Shown piece by piece: positions 26,592-35,375 of a stretch of DNA of 64,000 bases; position 1 is the first letter of the stretch, and each line of letters opens with the position of its first letter. Both the position numbers and the translations under genes were made by a program. Origin of the DNA: Streptomyces cinnabarinus (GTDB lineage: Bacteria > Actinomycetota > Actinomycetes > Streptomycetales > Streptomycetaceae); assembly GCF_027270315.1 (NCBI RefSeq), contig NZ_CP114413.1:3162001-3226000 (forward strand). Direction: 5' to 3'. The notes under the pieces were generated by a model. The model saw only the letters and a list, made by a program, of their open reading frames with translations, did not search any database and was not told the DNA's origin.

Positions 26592-28649
26592 TCAGCCGGT
26601 CAGTTCCGCCGACTCCGTGGACTCCGTCGCCGCGATCCGGGCCTCCTGGCCCAGGTTGCGGGTCTCCGCCTTCAGGGCGAGGTTCGCGACCGCGGTGTTG
26701 AACTGCTCGATGGAGGTGGGCTCGTCGGGGCCGAGCAGGTACCGCTTCAGCTCGCCGCGCTCCTCGGCCAGCGGGTCGGCCGACGGGTCGCGGACCGCGT
26801 CCAGCAGCCCGCCCAGCTCGGCCGCGCTGTTGGAGAGGATCACCGCGGCGCGCACCGCGGTGTTCTGCCGCTTGAACTCCTCCTCGCCCAGCTCCCCGGA
26901 GTCCGTCACCGCGTACGGCTTACCGCTCGCGATGAAGTCGGAGACCACGCTGGAGATGTCGGAGACCATCGCGTCGGAGACGTTGAAGCAGTCGTACAGA
27001 CGCGGCTCGGCGCCGGTGATGACGCGGTGCTCGTGGGCGCCGAAGGAGCGCCAGTAGGCGTCGTTCCACTCGGCGCGCAGCCGGGCGGCCTCCTCGTGCC
27101 GGGCCACGTCCACCACGCCGTCACGGGTGGCCTCGGCCTCGTCGCCGCGGTCCTTGCCGTTGCCGGACAGCTCCGCGAGGCGGGCCTCGATCCGGGCCAG
27201 CTCCGCCTTGGCGGCGCTCTGCGCGGCACCGTCGCCCGGGAAGCGGGCGTCGGTGGCGCGCGCCGCGCCGGCCTTCTCCACCAGCGCGGTGATCCGCGCG
27301 TGGGCGGCCTTGGCCTCGGCGCTGACGGTGCCGGTGAACGGGTGCGGCTTGTACAGGACGCGGACCGGCGGATCGGCCTTGACCAGGCGCGTCACGATGT
27401 TCTCGCCGGCCAGCACGATCGAGGTGTTGCCCGGGTTGCCGTCCCAGCCCTCCCAGGTGGGGGCGTACAGCACGGTGGGCATCCGGTCCTCGGGCACGCC
27501 CTGCCAGGTCTGGATGGGCGCCAGCTGCGGGCGGCCCACCTCGGCGATGTCGTCGTCGCGGACACCGACGTCCGCTATGGCGTACCGGTCGCGGCCCGCG
27601 CGGCCCGCGGTCCACACCTCGTCGTAGACCTTGCTGAACGGGTTGACGCTGGCCAGCTTGTCGCTGTCGCCGTGGCCGATGAAGACGTGCTTCATGGTGG
27701 GGACGCGCAGCAGGTGGATGTTCTTGCCGACGTTCGCCGCGTACAGCGCGACGCGCACGGTGCTCAGCTCCAGGTTCATCAGGTGCACCCCTCCGGGCAC
27801 GCAGATGACGGGAACCGTGGTCGGGGCGAGGTTGTTCAGGATGACCCGCTCACGCAGGATGATCAGCGGCCTGGAGTCGAGCTGCTCCATCGTCTCCAGC
27901 CACATGTTCACCTGGTACGCGGAGTCCTTGGAGCCGGAGAAGTACAGCACCGTCTCGGGGCGGTACTCGGCCAGCCAGGTGTCGACGGCGGCCAGCACGG
28001 TGTCCGCGTTCGGCGGGATCTTGGCGCCGCGGACGTACGGCACCAGGGCGAGGACGTACAGGGTGCCCAGGAGCAGCGTGACGCCGATGCCGATGAACCC
28101 GGCGAGCGGCTCGTCCAGGGAGGCGGAGACCAGCACGCCGATGACGGCGGCCAGGTCCAGGTGGAGCATCTTCTCGGCGGAGCGGTTCAGCAGCCCCTGC
28201 GGCGGGGCGTCCGGGATCCGGATGCGCGAGGCCAGGTCGATGTTGCGGGTGGCGACCGGCATCCGGCGGCGGTTGCGGATCAGGGTGACCAGGGCGCCGT
28301 GCGGGGCCTGGAGACCGTAGAAGGCGATGAAGCCGGCGACGGCGGCGTAGAAGACCAGGTTGTCCGAGAGGTCCAGCCGGGCCAGCAGCAGGACCAGCAG
28401 CAGCTGCCTGATCAGGAAGCGGATCGACAGCCCGGCGCGCACCTTGCTGAGGCGGTTGACCAGGTAGCTGCCCTTGCGGTGCAGATAGTGGTCCGCCAGG
28501 TACGTCACTGCGGCCGCGGCCGCGAAGGCGGGGACGCTCGGGACGAGCGCGGCCACCATGAGGCAGGGGAAGCCCAGCATCACGAGGACCGCCGCGGCCA
28601 GCTCGGCCGCGCTGCCCACCCGGGCGACGCGTATAGCGGTGGAGATCAC
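26592..28649 (-). CDS. Membrane-anchored CDP-alditol phosphotransferase-like protein, paralogue
   Basis: A 685-aa paralogue of the protein at 23221-25254, with the same layout: ~5 N-terminal transmembrane helices (1-220), then the glycerophosphotransferase-type domain with YAPTWEGWDGNPGN (~395), VLYKPHPFTG (~433) and SDISSVVSDFIASGKPYAV (~563). A linker of ~70 residues between the last two motifs is charged and poorly conserved. Two such enzymes side by side suggest separate primer and polymerase roles, or two different alditol phosphates. It starts with GTG and lies downstream of the CDP-ribitol synthase gene. Confidence 0.82.
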   Translation of the reverse strand: MISTAIRVARVGSAAELAAAVLVMLGFPCLMVAALVPSVPAFAAAAAVTYLADHYLHRKGSYLVNRLSKVRAGLSIRFLIRQLLLVLLLARLDLSDNLVFYAAVAGFIAFYGLQAPHGALVTLIRNRRRMPVATRNIDLASRIRIPDAPPQGLLNRSAEKMLHLDLAAVIGVLVSASLDEPLAGFIGIGVTLLLGTLYVLALVPYVRGAKIPPNADTVLAAVDTWLAEYRPETVLYFSGSKDSAYQVNMWLETMEQLDSRPLIILRERVILNNLAPTTVPVICVPGGVHLMNLELSTVRVALYAANVGKNIHLLRVPTMKHVFIGHGDSDKLASVNPFSKVYDEVWTAGRAGRDRYAIADVGVRDDDIAEVGRPQLAPIQTWQGVPEDRMPTVLYAPTWEGWDGNPGNTSIVLAGENIVTRLVKADPPVRVLYKPHPFTGTVSAEAKAAHARITALVEKAGAARATDARFPGDGAAQSAAKAELARIEARLAELSGNGKDRGDEAEATRDGVVDVARHEEAARLRAEWNDAYWRSFGAHEHRVITGAEPRLYDCFNVSDAMVSDISSVVSDFIASGKPYAVTDSGELGEEEFKRQNTAVRAAVILSNSAAELGGLLDAVRDPSADPLAEERGELKRYLLGPDEPTSIEQFNTAVANLALKAETRNLGQEARIAATESTESAELTG

Positions 28650-28704
28650 GGATAAACCTGCTCTGGGAGGGGTTGCCGGTCTGAGGAACGAAGGTTGAAG
28701 GACT

Positions 28705-28749
28705 CAGGCCCCTGTGAATTCTTCGTGAAAGAAGAAACGCAGAGGCCTG
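28705..28749 (-). promoter_or_regulatory. Extended hairpin between CDP-ribitol synthase and TagF-like genes
   Basis: The outer stem CAGGCC-CTG / CAG-GGCCTG (one C-A mismatch and one G-U) encloses an inner TTCTTC/GAAGAA stem. There is no T-tract on the minus strand, so it may be an mRNA-processing or stability element, or a weak terminator. Confidence 0.45.
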
Positions 28750-28776
28750 AATTCCGTAAGGCTTATTAACTGTTGA

Positions 28777-30276
28777 TTATGCCACGCCGTCCTGGCGGTC
28801 GAGCACGCTGGCCAGCGCGGCCTCGAAGCCGGAGGCCTGGCCCGCGGCGGCCGTCGGGTCCTGCTGGCGGACGTCGATGACATGGCCCGTCAGCTCGGAA
28901 AGCAGCACGTCGAGCGAGGTGCGGGCGACCGCCTCGGAGGAGAGCAGGCTGCCCGCGGGCTCCTGGCCGAAGGCCTTGGTGCGCATGGGGGTCGCGGTGC
29001 GCTCGGGGTTGATGCAGTTCACCCGGATGCCGTCACCGGCCCACTCGTCGGACAGCGCCTGGGTGAGGTTGACCATGGCGGCCTTGGTGGAGGAGTACAG
29101 GCTGTACTCGGCGCGGCCGCGGGTGTAGCTGCTGGAGGTGTAGAGCAGCAGCTGGCCGTTGGTCTCGGCGAGGTACTTGTACGAGGAGCGGGCGATCTGC
29201 ACCGGCGCGAGGTAGTTGACCTTCAGCGCCTCCTCGATGGTGGCGTTGTCGGTCTCGGCCAGCTTGCCGATGCGCAGCACACCGGCGGTGTTGACGACGT
29301 AGTCGATCCGGCCCGTCTCGGCGTAGGCCTTGGACAGCGCGTCGTCGACCTCCTCCGGGTTCTCCACATGGGTGCCGGTGGTGGAGCGGCCCAGCGCGTA
29401 CACCTTGGAGCCGTAGGACTCGGCGAGCTCGGCGATGTCCTTGCCGATGCCGTAGGAGCCGCCGAAGACGACGACGGTCTTGCCGGTCAGCAGCTCGCGG
29501 TAGGCCTCCTCGGAGACCTGCTCCGGGGCGGCGGTGGAGGCCAGCTGGAACAGCTTGTCGGCGATGAAGACATCGACCGGCTGGGTGACCTTCATGTTGT
29601 ACTCGTCGCCCGCGACCACGTGGATCGGCACGTCCGGCAGGTACTTCAGCACGACCGAGCAGTCGTCGGTGGCCTGGAAGTTCGGGTCGCCCGCGGCGAC
29701 CTCGTAGGCCCGCTTGATCGTGGACAGCTTGAAGGCCTGCGGCGTCTGGCCGCGGCGCAGCCGGGAGCGGTCCGGGATCTCGGTGATGAACTCGCCGTCC
29801 TCACCGTGGGTGCGGGTCACGATGATGGTGTCCGCGGACGGGATGGCGACGTCGACGGCCTGGTAGCGCTCCAGCGCCACGACACAGTCGTCGATCACAC
29901 GCTGTGACAGCAGCGGGCGCACGGCGTCGTGGAAGAGGACGTTGCGGTCCTCACCCTCCGCGAGGCCCTCGCCGAGCGCCTCGATGGCCCGCTCGGTGGT
30001 CTCGTTGCGGGTGGCGCCACCCTCGATGATCTTGGAGACCTTCTTGAACCCGGCCTTGGCCACGATCTTCTCGATGTCGGGCACGTAGCCCGGCGCCATC
30101 AGCACGATGACGTCGTCGATCGACTCGGCCTTCTCGAAGGTGGTCAGGGTGTGCTCGATGACTGCCTTGCCGGCGATCTTCAGCAGCTGCTTGGGGATCG
30201 AGAGACCCACACGCTGACCGGTACCGCCGGCCAGGATCACTGCGGTGGTACGGGGCTTGGCTATGTGCTGGGACAC
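28777..30276 (-). CDS. Bifunctional ribulose-5-phosphate reductase / CDP-ribitol synthase (Bcs1-like)
   Basis: A 499-aa two-domain enzyme. Residues ~5-235 are an IspD/TarI-type cytidylyltransferase (AVILAGGTGQRVGLSIPKQ; FHDAVRPL). Residues ~255-480 are a short-chain dehydrogenase with VVVFGGSYGIGKDIA, VVNTAGVL and the catalytic YSSTK. This order is that of Haemophilus Bcs1, which makes CDP-ribitol from ribulose 5-phosphate and CTP. Bacillus and Staphylococcus instead use a separate zinc dehydrogenase, TarJ. It provides the activated alditol for the nearby TagF-like enzymes. The GTG at 30276 has AAGGTAGG upstream. Confidence 0.9.
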   Translation of the reverse strand: MSQHIAKPRTTAVILAGGTGQRVGLSIPKQLLKIAGKAVIEHTLTTFEKAESIDDVIVLMAPGYVPDIEKIVAKAGFKKVSKIIEGGATRNETTERAIEALGEGLAEGEDRNVLFHDAVRPLLSQRVIDDCVVALERYQAVDVAIPSADTIIVTRTHGEDGEFITEIPDRSRLRRGQTPQAFKLSTIKRAYEVAAGDPNFQATDDCSVVLKYLPDVPIHVVAGDEYNMKVTQPVDVFIADKLFQLASTAAPEQVSEEAYRELLTGKTVVVFGGSYGIGKDIAELAESYGSKVYALGRSTTGTHVENPEEVDDALSKAYAETGRIDYVVNTAGVLRIGKLAETDNATIEEALKVNYLAPVQIARSSYKYLAETNGQLLLYTSSSYTRGRAEYSLYSSTKAAMVNLTQALSDEWAGDGIRVNCINPERTATPMRTKAFGQEPAGSLLSSEAVARTSLDVLLSELTGHVIDVRQQDPTAAAGQASGFEAALASVLDRQDGVA

Positions 30277-30468
30277 AGGTGACCTACCTTGTGGCGACTG
30301 GGAACTCGGAAATGGTCCCACTTCGGGTTACCGCAGTGCAAGGTGAGCGTCCTCCACCGCATATGTGCGCGCAACCTGTCATTCACCTTGCACTCCTGGT
30401 GACGGTCCAAATGCCTTCGGGGTTCCCGGGGGAATTGCCCGGCGTAGCTGTGAGTAACCGCACACGGT

Positions 30469-31659
30469 TCAGCGCCGGCGCAGCTTCTTCAGGCAGCGGT
30501 GCCCGAGCACCTTCACCAGTTCCTTGGACGACGTCTGGTGAACCGTCCGCGCCTGGACCGGCGCGGCGTTGCCCACCGGTGCGGCGGCGGCCGCGGCAAG
30601 CGCCCCGTACAGCGCCTGTGCGGCCACCTCGGGGGACATCCGCGGCTCGGCGGCGGTGCGGTCGGCGGGCTTCGGCACGGCGGACAGCAGGGCCGGGTCG
30701 CCGAGCACCCGCACCCCCATCGCGCCGATCCGCCCGGCCATCTCGGCGCCGATCCCGGCGGCCGCCTCCACGGCCCACTGCGGGGTGCAGATCTTCACAT
30801 CGTCGGGACCCGGGGCGCACGCGTTCTTCATATGCATCACGGCGCCATATCGGACGAGCTGCGAATAGAGCTCGTCCGGCAGCTCATTCCCGCGGAATTC
30901 CACATTAAGATTCCGCAGCATTTCGGTCTCGGCGAGGGTGAGTGACCGGTTCGCGGTGTCCGGAACCTCCTGGAGCAGATTCTCCGGGAGCCCCAGCAGC
31001 GCCTCGAAGGTGCGCATCAGGCCACCGCGGTCCGCGTCGTCGACCACCACGACGGTGACCCGCTCGGCCCCGGCCACCCGCACCCACCGCTCGACCAGCC
31101 GGTCATGCCGGTGCCGCCGCCAGAAGCTGGGGTTGGGCTTCTCGTACGGCGGCTTGCGCAGCATGTGCTGCAGCCAGCTCTCGTAGCCCATGCGCAGACC
31201 GTTCTGCACGTACTGCTGCCACTGCGAGGGCATGATCCTGGCCAGCGGGCGCAGGGTGACCAGGACATGCACCCGGTCGCCGCCGAGATCCTCGACGATC
31301 CTGGCGATCGTCTCGTCGTCGGGGGCGTCGGCGAAGAACTCGCTGCTGATCACCGAGGTGCGCCGGCCGGTGGCGGCGACCTGCTCCACCAGCGTCTCCC
31401 AGTGCCGGTCGGTGGGCTTGGCGTTGCCCATCATCCCGGGGCGGGCGCAGACCGCGAGGGCGGCCGACATGGGATGCCTGCTGGTGCCGGGGAAGTCGAC
31501 GCCGAGCCCGGCCATCGCCTCCTTGGCCGCGAACAGGGCGCCCTGGATCGAGGTGGTCCCGGTCTTGTGCGGGCCGATGTGCAGCAGCCGCGTCCCGGCC
31601 GGCAGCGGAGCGACGCCACCGTTGGCCGGGACTTCATCTCTCGTACAGTCCGTCTCCAT
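30469..31659 (-). CDS. Sulfotransferase-like protein
   Basis: A 396-aa predicted cytoplasmic protein. The P-loop-like LLHIGPHKTGTTSIQGAL near residue 27 fits the 5'-phosphosulfate loop of PAPS-dependent sulfotransferases. VISSEFFAD and VLVTLRPLARIMPSQWQQ fit the family's 3'-phosphate-binding region. The C-terminal ~120 residues are Ala-rich and less conserved. In this locus it may sulfate the wall polymer or its sugar. The ATG start has no clear ribosome binding site. Acceptor unknown. Confidence 0.75.
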   Translation of the reverse strand: METDCTRDEVPANGGVAPLPAGTRLLHIGPHKTGTTSIQGALFAAKEAMAGLGVDFPGTSRHPMSAALAVCARPGMMGNAKPTDRHWETLVEQVAATGRRTSVISSEFFADAPDDETIARIVEDLGGDRVHVLVTLRPLARIMPSQWQQYVQNGLRMGYESWLQHMLRKPPYEKPNPSFWRRHRHDRLVERWVRVAGAERVTVVVVDDADRGGLMRTFEALLGLPENLLQEVPDTANRSLTLAETEMLRNLNVEFRGNELPDELYSQLVRYGAVMHMKNACAPGPDDVKICTPQWAVEAAAGIGAEMAGRIGAMGVRVLGDPALLSAVPKPADRTAAEPRMSPEVAAQALYGALAAAAAAPVGNAAPVQARTVHQTSSKELVKVLGHRCLKKLRRR

Positions 31660-31738
31660 AGTCAGGTGACGGTAGGACCGGTTCCTGAGGGTTGGCTAAG
31701 AGCCGTATAAGACAGTGACGAGCGCCACACTCGTCGGG

Positions 31739-33298
31739 TCAGACCACCTCGACGCCCGGTCGCCCCGCCTCCACCCGCAGCCGGGCCAGCGTGCTCGGCA
31801 CCGAGGTCGGCCGGCGGACCGTGTCCACTACCCTGACCTGCGCGTCGATGCCGTCCCGGCGGATGTCGAAGAGGTGGTAGCCGCGGTGCGCGTCGAGCAG
31901 CTTCCAGTGCGGGTTGTCCGCCCGGCGCGGGTCCCACTCCCGGCGGAACGCCTCCTGGTCCTGGTCGCCGTTGCTGGAGATGGAGGTGCCGACGAACTCG
32001 GCGCCGACGACGGCGGACTCCGGGTTCGCGAAGTCCTCCTTCAGATCGCTGATCATCGTCAGATGCCGGTCCCCGGTGAGCACCACGGGGTTGCGGACGT
32101 TCCTGAACTCGCCCAGGAACTGGTTCCGCTCGGCCTGGTAGCCGTCCCAGGCGTCGTAGAACCACTGCTTGCCCTCGCCGACCAGCAGATCGGTCTCGGC
32201 CATCATGATCTGCGAGGCGATCAGGTTCCAGCGGGCCGGGGAGCCGTGCAGCCCGTCCAGCAGCCACTGCTTCTGCTCGGCGCCGAGCATGGTGAGCGCG
32301 GGGTCCATGGCCCCGGCCTGGCTGGTGGCCTGGTCGCTGCGGTACTGCCGGGTGTCGAGCACATTGAGCCGGGCCAGCCGGCCGAACTCCAGCCGGCGGT
32401 GCATCCGGATGTGCGGCCCGTCGGGGACGGCCGTGGCCCGCACCGGCATGTGCTCGTAGTACGCCTGGTAGGCGGCGGTGAGCCGGGCCACGAACGCCTC
32501 GTGCGGCTGCTTGGCCGGGTCCTGCGGGATCTCCCCGGCGAAGTCGTTGTCGACCTCGTGGTCGTCGAAGGTCACCACGAAGGGCGCGCCCGCGTGCATC
32601 GCCGCGAGATCGGGGTCGCTGCGGTACTGCGCGTACCGGTTGCGGTACTGCGCCAGGGTGTACGGCTCCCCCGTCCCCTCGTGCCTGCGCAGCGCCGTCG
32701 CCGAGGGCACCGACTCGTAGATGTAGTCACCGACGAACAGCACGACGTCGGGGTCCTGGTCCAGCATGTCGGCGTACGGCGTGAAGTAGCCGTGCTGCCA
32801 GTTCTGGCAGGAGGCGAGGGCGAGGCGCAGATCGCCGCCGGAGCTGAAGGGGTGGGGCGCGGTACGGGTGCGGCCCACCGGTGAGATACGGCCGCCGGCG
32901 CGGAAGCGGTACCAGTAGCGGCGGCCGGGACGCAGCCCCCGTACATCCACGTGAACGCTGTGCCCGTACTCGGGCCGGGCCTGGGCGGTGCCTCTGCGCA
33001 CGACCTTGCGGAACCGCTCGTCCTCCGCGAGCTCCCACCGCACCGGCACGACCGCGTCCGGCATACCGCCGCCGTTCAGCGGGTCCGGGGCGAGCCGGGT
33101 CCACAGCACGATGCCGTCGGGGAGCGGGTCGCCGGAGGCCACCCCGAGACTGAACACGCCCTCGGGCAGCGGGGTTTCGGCGGCGTGGGCGGTGGCGGGC
33201 AGCCACAGCTGGGCGGAGGCGGCGGCGCCGAGCACCGCGGCGGAGGCGGTCAGGAAGCGGCGGCGGTCGGGTAATCCTGCTGCGGTCGCTGCGGTCAT
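31739..33298 (-). CDS. PhoD-like alkaline phosphatase/phosphodiesterase, Tat-exported
   Basis: A 519-aa secreted enzyme. The N-terminus DRRRFLTASAAVLGAA followed by a hydrophobic stretch and AHAAE is a twin-arginine signal with an Ala-x-Ala cleavage site. Metal-site motifs of the PhoD family are present: VGDYIYE, DDHEVDNDF and TGDRHLT. Bacillus PhoD is a phosphodiesterase able to degrade wall teichoic acid, which fits the location beside teichoic-acid-like genes. GGGAG precedes the ATG. I saw no convincing Pho box upstream. Confidence 0.9.
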   Translation of the reverse strand: MTAATAAGLPDRRRFLTASAAVLGAAASAQLWLPATAHAAETPLPEGVFSLGVASGDPLPDGIVLWTRLAPDPLNGGGMPDAVVPVRWELAEDERFRKVVRRGTAQARPEYGHSVHVDVRGLRPGRRYWYRFRAGGRISPVGRTRTAPHPFSSGGDLRLALASCQNWQHGYFTPYADMLDQDPDVVLFVGDYIYESVPSATALRRHEGTGEPYTLAQYRNRYAQYRSDPDLAAMHAGAPFVVTFDDHEVDNDFAGEIPQDPAKQPHEAFVARLTAAYQAYYEHMPVRATAVPDGPHIRMHRRLEFGRLARLNVLDTRQYRSDQATSQAGAMDPALTMLGAEQKQWLLDGLHGSPARWNLIASQIMMAETDLLVGEGKQWFYDAWDGYQAERNQFLGEFRNVRNPVVLTGDRHLTMISDLKEDFANPESAVVGAEFVGTSISSNGDQDQEAFRREWDPRRADNPHWKLLDAHRGYHLFDIRRDGIDAQVRVVDTVRRPTSVPSTLARLRVEAGRPGVEVV

Positions 33299-33412
33299 CG
33301 GCGAACTCCCTTGCGTCGCGGGCCCCTTGGACTCATTCGAAGCTCACGCTCCGGTCGGTCCGCCCGCTGAACCCCAGGGCTCGCGTGCATGACAACTAAA
33401 CAGACAACAGAA

Positions 33413-33466
33413 GACCCGTTGCGGCACGGGAACACCACGACGAACGTGTTCCGGCCACAACGGGTC
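33413..33466 (-). terminator. Nested hairpin terminator after obg
   Basis: The outer 9-bp stem GACCCGTTG/CAACGGGTC encloses an inner GGAACAC/GTGTTCC stem. On the minus strand it is followed by a T-rich run (cttctgttgtctgtttagttg). It closes the rplU-rpmA-obg group. Confidence 0.8.
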
Positions 33467-33560
33467 CTGGAATCCGCCTCACTGACGAACGATCAGACGG
33501 GCCTCACTGCGGGGAACCGGCGGGTGACTGCCCCGCCGTACGCCCCTGCCTTCCCCGGGA

Positions 33561-35003
33561 TTAGCCCTCGAAGGGGTCGAAGTCGTCGAACTCCCGCTGG
33601 AACTCGTCCCGTTCGGCCTGCTTGTCCCTGCGGCGCTGGGCCGCGGGGCGCGGCTCCTCCAGCCGGTGGTCCTCACCGCGCCGGCCGAGCATCTCGGCAC
33701 CGGCCATGACGGTCGGCTCCCAGTCGAAGACGACGGCGTTGTCCTCGGGCCCGATGGCGACACCGTCACCCGCGCGGGCGCCCGCCTTCATCAGCGCCTC
33801 CTCGACACCGAGGCGGTTGAGCCGGTCGGCGAGATAGCCGACGGCCTCGTCGTTGTTGAAGTCGGTCTGCCGCACCCAGCGCTCCGGCTTCTCGCCGCGC
33901 ACCCGGAACAGCCCGTCGTCCTCGCGCACCACGGTGAAGCCCGCGTCGTCCACGGCCTTGGGCCGGATGACGATCCGCGTCGCCTCCTCCTTCGGCTTGG
34001 CGGCGCGCGCCCGGCCGACCAGGTCGGCGAGCGCGAAGGAGAGTTCCTTCAGCCCGAGATGGGCGACCGCCGACACCTCGAAGACCCGGTAGCCCCGCTC
34101 CTCCAGATCCGGCCGCACCATCTCGGCGAGGTCCTTGCCGTCCGGTACGTCGATCTTGTTCAGGACGACGATCCGCGGCCGGTTGCCGAGGCCGCCGTAC
34201 TCCCGCAGCTCCGCCTCGATGATGTCGAGGTCGGAGACCGGGTCGCGGTCGGACTCCAGGGTCGCCGTGTCCAGCACGTGCACCAGCACGCTGCACCGCT
34301 CCACATGCCGCAGGAACTCGAGGCCGAGGCCCCGGCCCTGGCTGGCGCCCGGGATGAGTCCCGGCACGTCGGCGATGGTGTACACGGTCGAACCGGCGGT
34401 CACCACACCGAGGTTGGGCACCAGCGTGGTGAAGGGGTAGTCGGCGATCTTCGGCTTCGCGGCGCTCAGCACCGAGATCAGCGAGGACTTGCCCGCGCTC
34501 GGGTAGCCCACCAGCGCCACATCGGCGACCGTCTTCAGCTCCAGGACGATGTCCTGGAGGTCCCCGGGCTCGCCGAGCAGGGCGAAGCCGGGCGCCTTGC
34601 GGCGGGCGGAGGCGAGGGCCGCGTTGCCGAGGCCGCCCCGGCCGCCCTGGGCGGCGATGTACGAGGTGCCGTGCCCGACCAGGTCGGCGAGGACATTGCC
34701 CGCCCCGTCCAGCACCACGGTGCCGTCCGGCACCGGCAGCACCAGGTCCTGGCCGTCCTTGCCGGAGCGGTTGCCGCCCTCGCCGGGCTTGCCGTTGGTG
34801 GCCTTGCGGTGCGGGGAGTGGTGGTAGTCGAGCAGCGTGGTCACGGACTGGTCGACGGTGAGGATGACATCGCCGCCGCGTCCGCCGTTTCCGCCGTCGG
34901 GCCCGCCGAGCGGCTTGAACTTCTCACGGTGGACGGAGGCACAGCCGTGGCCTCCGTTACCCGCGGCGACATGCAGTTCGACGCGGTCCACGAAGGTGGT
35001 CAT
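33561..35003 (-). CDS. obgE: GTPase Obg
   Basis: A 480-aa ribosome-associated GTPase needed for 50S assembly and linked to growth and differentiation control in Streptomyces. The glycine-rich Obg fold is at the N-terminus (AAGNGGHGCASVHREKFKP; GGPDGGNGGRGGDV). The G domain has GYPSAGKSSL, FTTLVPNLGVV, DVPGLIPGAS and LNKID. A C-terminal Obg-specific domain and a charged tail end in EFDDFDPFEG. GGAGG precedes the ATG. It follows rpmA after a terminator-like hairpin, so it probably also has its own promoter. Confidence 0.98.
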   Translation of the reverse strand: MTTFVDRVELHVAAGNGGHGCASVHREKFKPLGGPDGGNGGRGGDVILTVDQSVTTLLDYHHSPHRKATNGKPGEGGNRSGKDGQDLVLPVPDGTVVLDGAGNVLADLVGHGTSYIAAQGGRGGLGNAALASARRKAPGFALLGEPGDLQDIVLELKTVADVALVGYPSAGKSSLISVLSAAKPKIADYPFTTLVPNLGVVTAGSTVYTIADVPGLIPGASQGRGLGLEFLRHVERCSVLVHVLDTATLESDRDPVSDLDIIEAELREYGGLGNRPRIVVLNKIDVPDGKDLAEMVRPDLEERGYRVFEVSAVAHLGLKELSFALADLVGRARAAKPKEEATRIVIRPKAVDDAGFTVVREDDGLFRVRGEKPERWVRQTDFNNDEAVGYLADRLNRLGVEEALMKAGARAGDGVAIGPEDNAVVFDWEPTVMAGAEMLGRRGEDHRLEEPRPAAQRRRDKQAERDEFQREFDDFDPFEG

Positions 35004-35037
35004 GGTGTGTGCCTCCAGAAAGTACGGGTTTTACCTA

Positions 35038-35095
35038 TGTCAACACGCGAAAGGCGGACCCGCCTTCCCGACCGGGAAGTGAGGTCCGCCTCGCG
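35038..35095 (-). promoter_or_regulatory. rpmA terminator and putative obg promoter
   Basis: A nested hairpin, AGGCGGACC...CTTCCC-gacc-GGGAAG...GGTCCGCCT (35051-35092), ends in TTTCGCG on the minus strand. It is directly followed by TTGACA (35043-35038), a consensus -35. The best -10 candidate, TACTTT, has a short 13-bp spacer, so the promoter part is tentative. Confidence 0.55.
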
Positions 35096-35106
35096 AAAGC
35101 TTCCGA

Positions 35107-35361
35107 TCAGGCGACCGGAACGATGTTCACGACCTTGCGGCCACGGTGGGTGCCGAACTGCACCGCACCGGCGTTCAGCGCGAACAGCGTGTCGTCGCCG
35201 CCACGGCCGACGCCCGCGCCGGGGTGGAAGTGGGTGCCGCGCTGGCGGACCAGGATCTCACCCGCGCTGACGACCTGACCGCCGAAGCGCTTCACGCCGA
35301 GGCGCTGAGCGTTGGAGTCACGACCGTTACGGGTGGACGATGCGCCCTTCTTGTGTGCCAT
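35107..35361 (-). CDS. rpmA: 50S ribosomal protein L27
   Basis: An 84-aa ribosomal protein whose N-terminus reaches the peptidyl-transferase centre. It begins MAHKKGASSTRNGRDSN, so no extra N-terminal propeptide (as in Firmicutes) is present. The signature GGQVVSAGEILVRQRGTHFH is intact. It lies 15 bp after rplU on the same strand and the two are surely co-transcribed. Confidence 0.99.
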   Translation of the reverse strand: MAHKKGASSTRNGRDSNAQRLGVKRFGGQVVSAGEILVRQRGTHFHPGAGVGRGGDDTLFALNAGAVQFGTHRGRKVVNIVPVA

Positions 35362-35375
35362 CTCTCCTCAGTCCC

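Noticed and set aside
33299..33412. Possible PhoP box upstream of the PhoD-like gene
   Set aside because: Only one loose GGTTCA-like half site was seen, with no properly spaced direct repeat.
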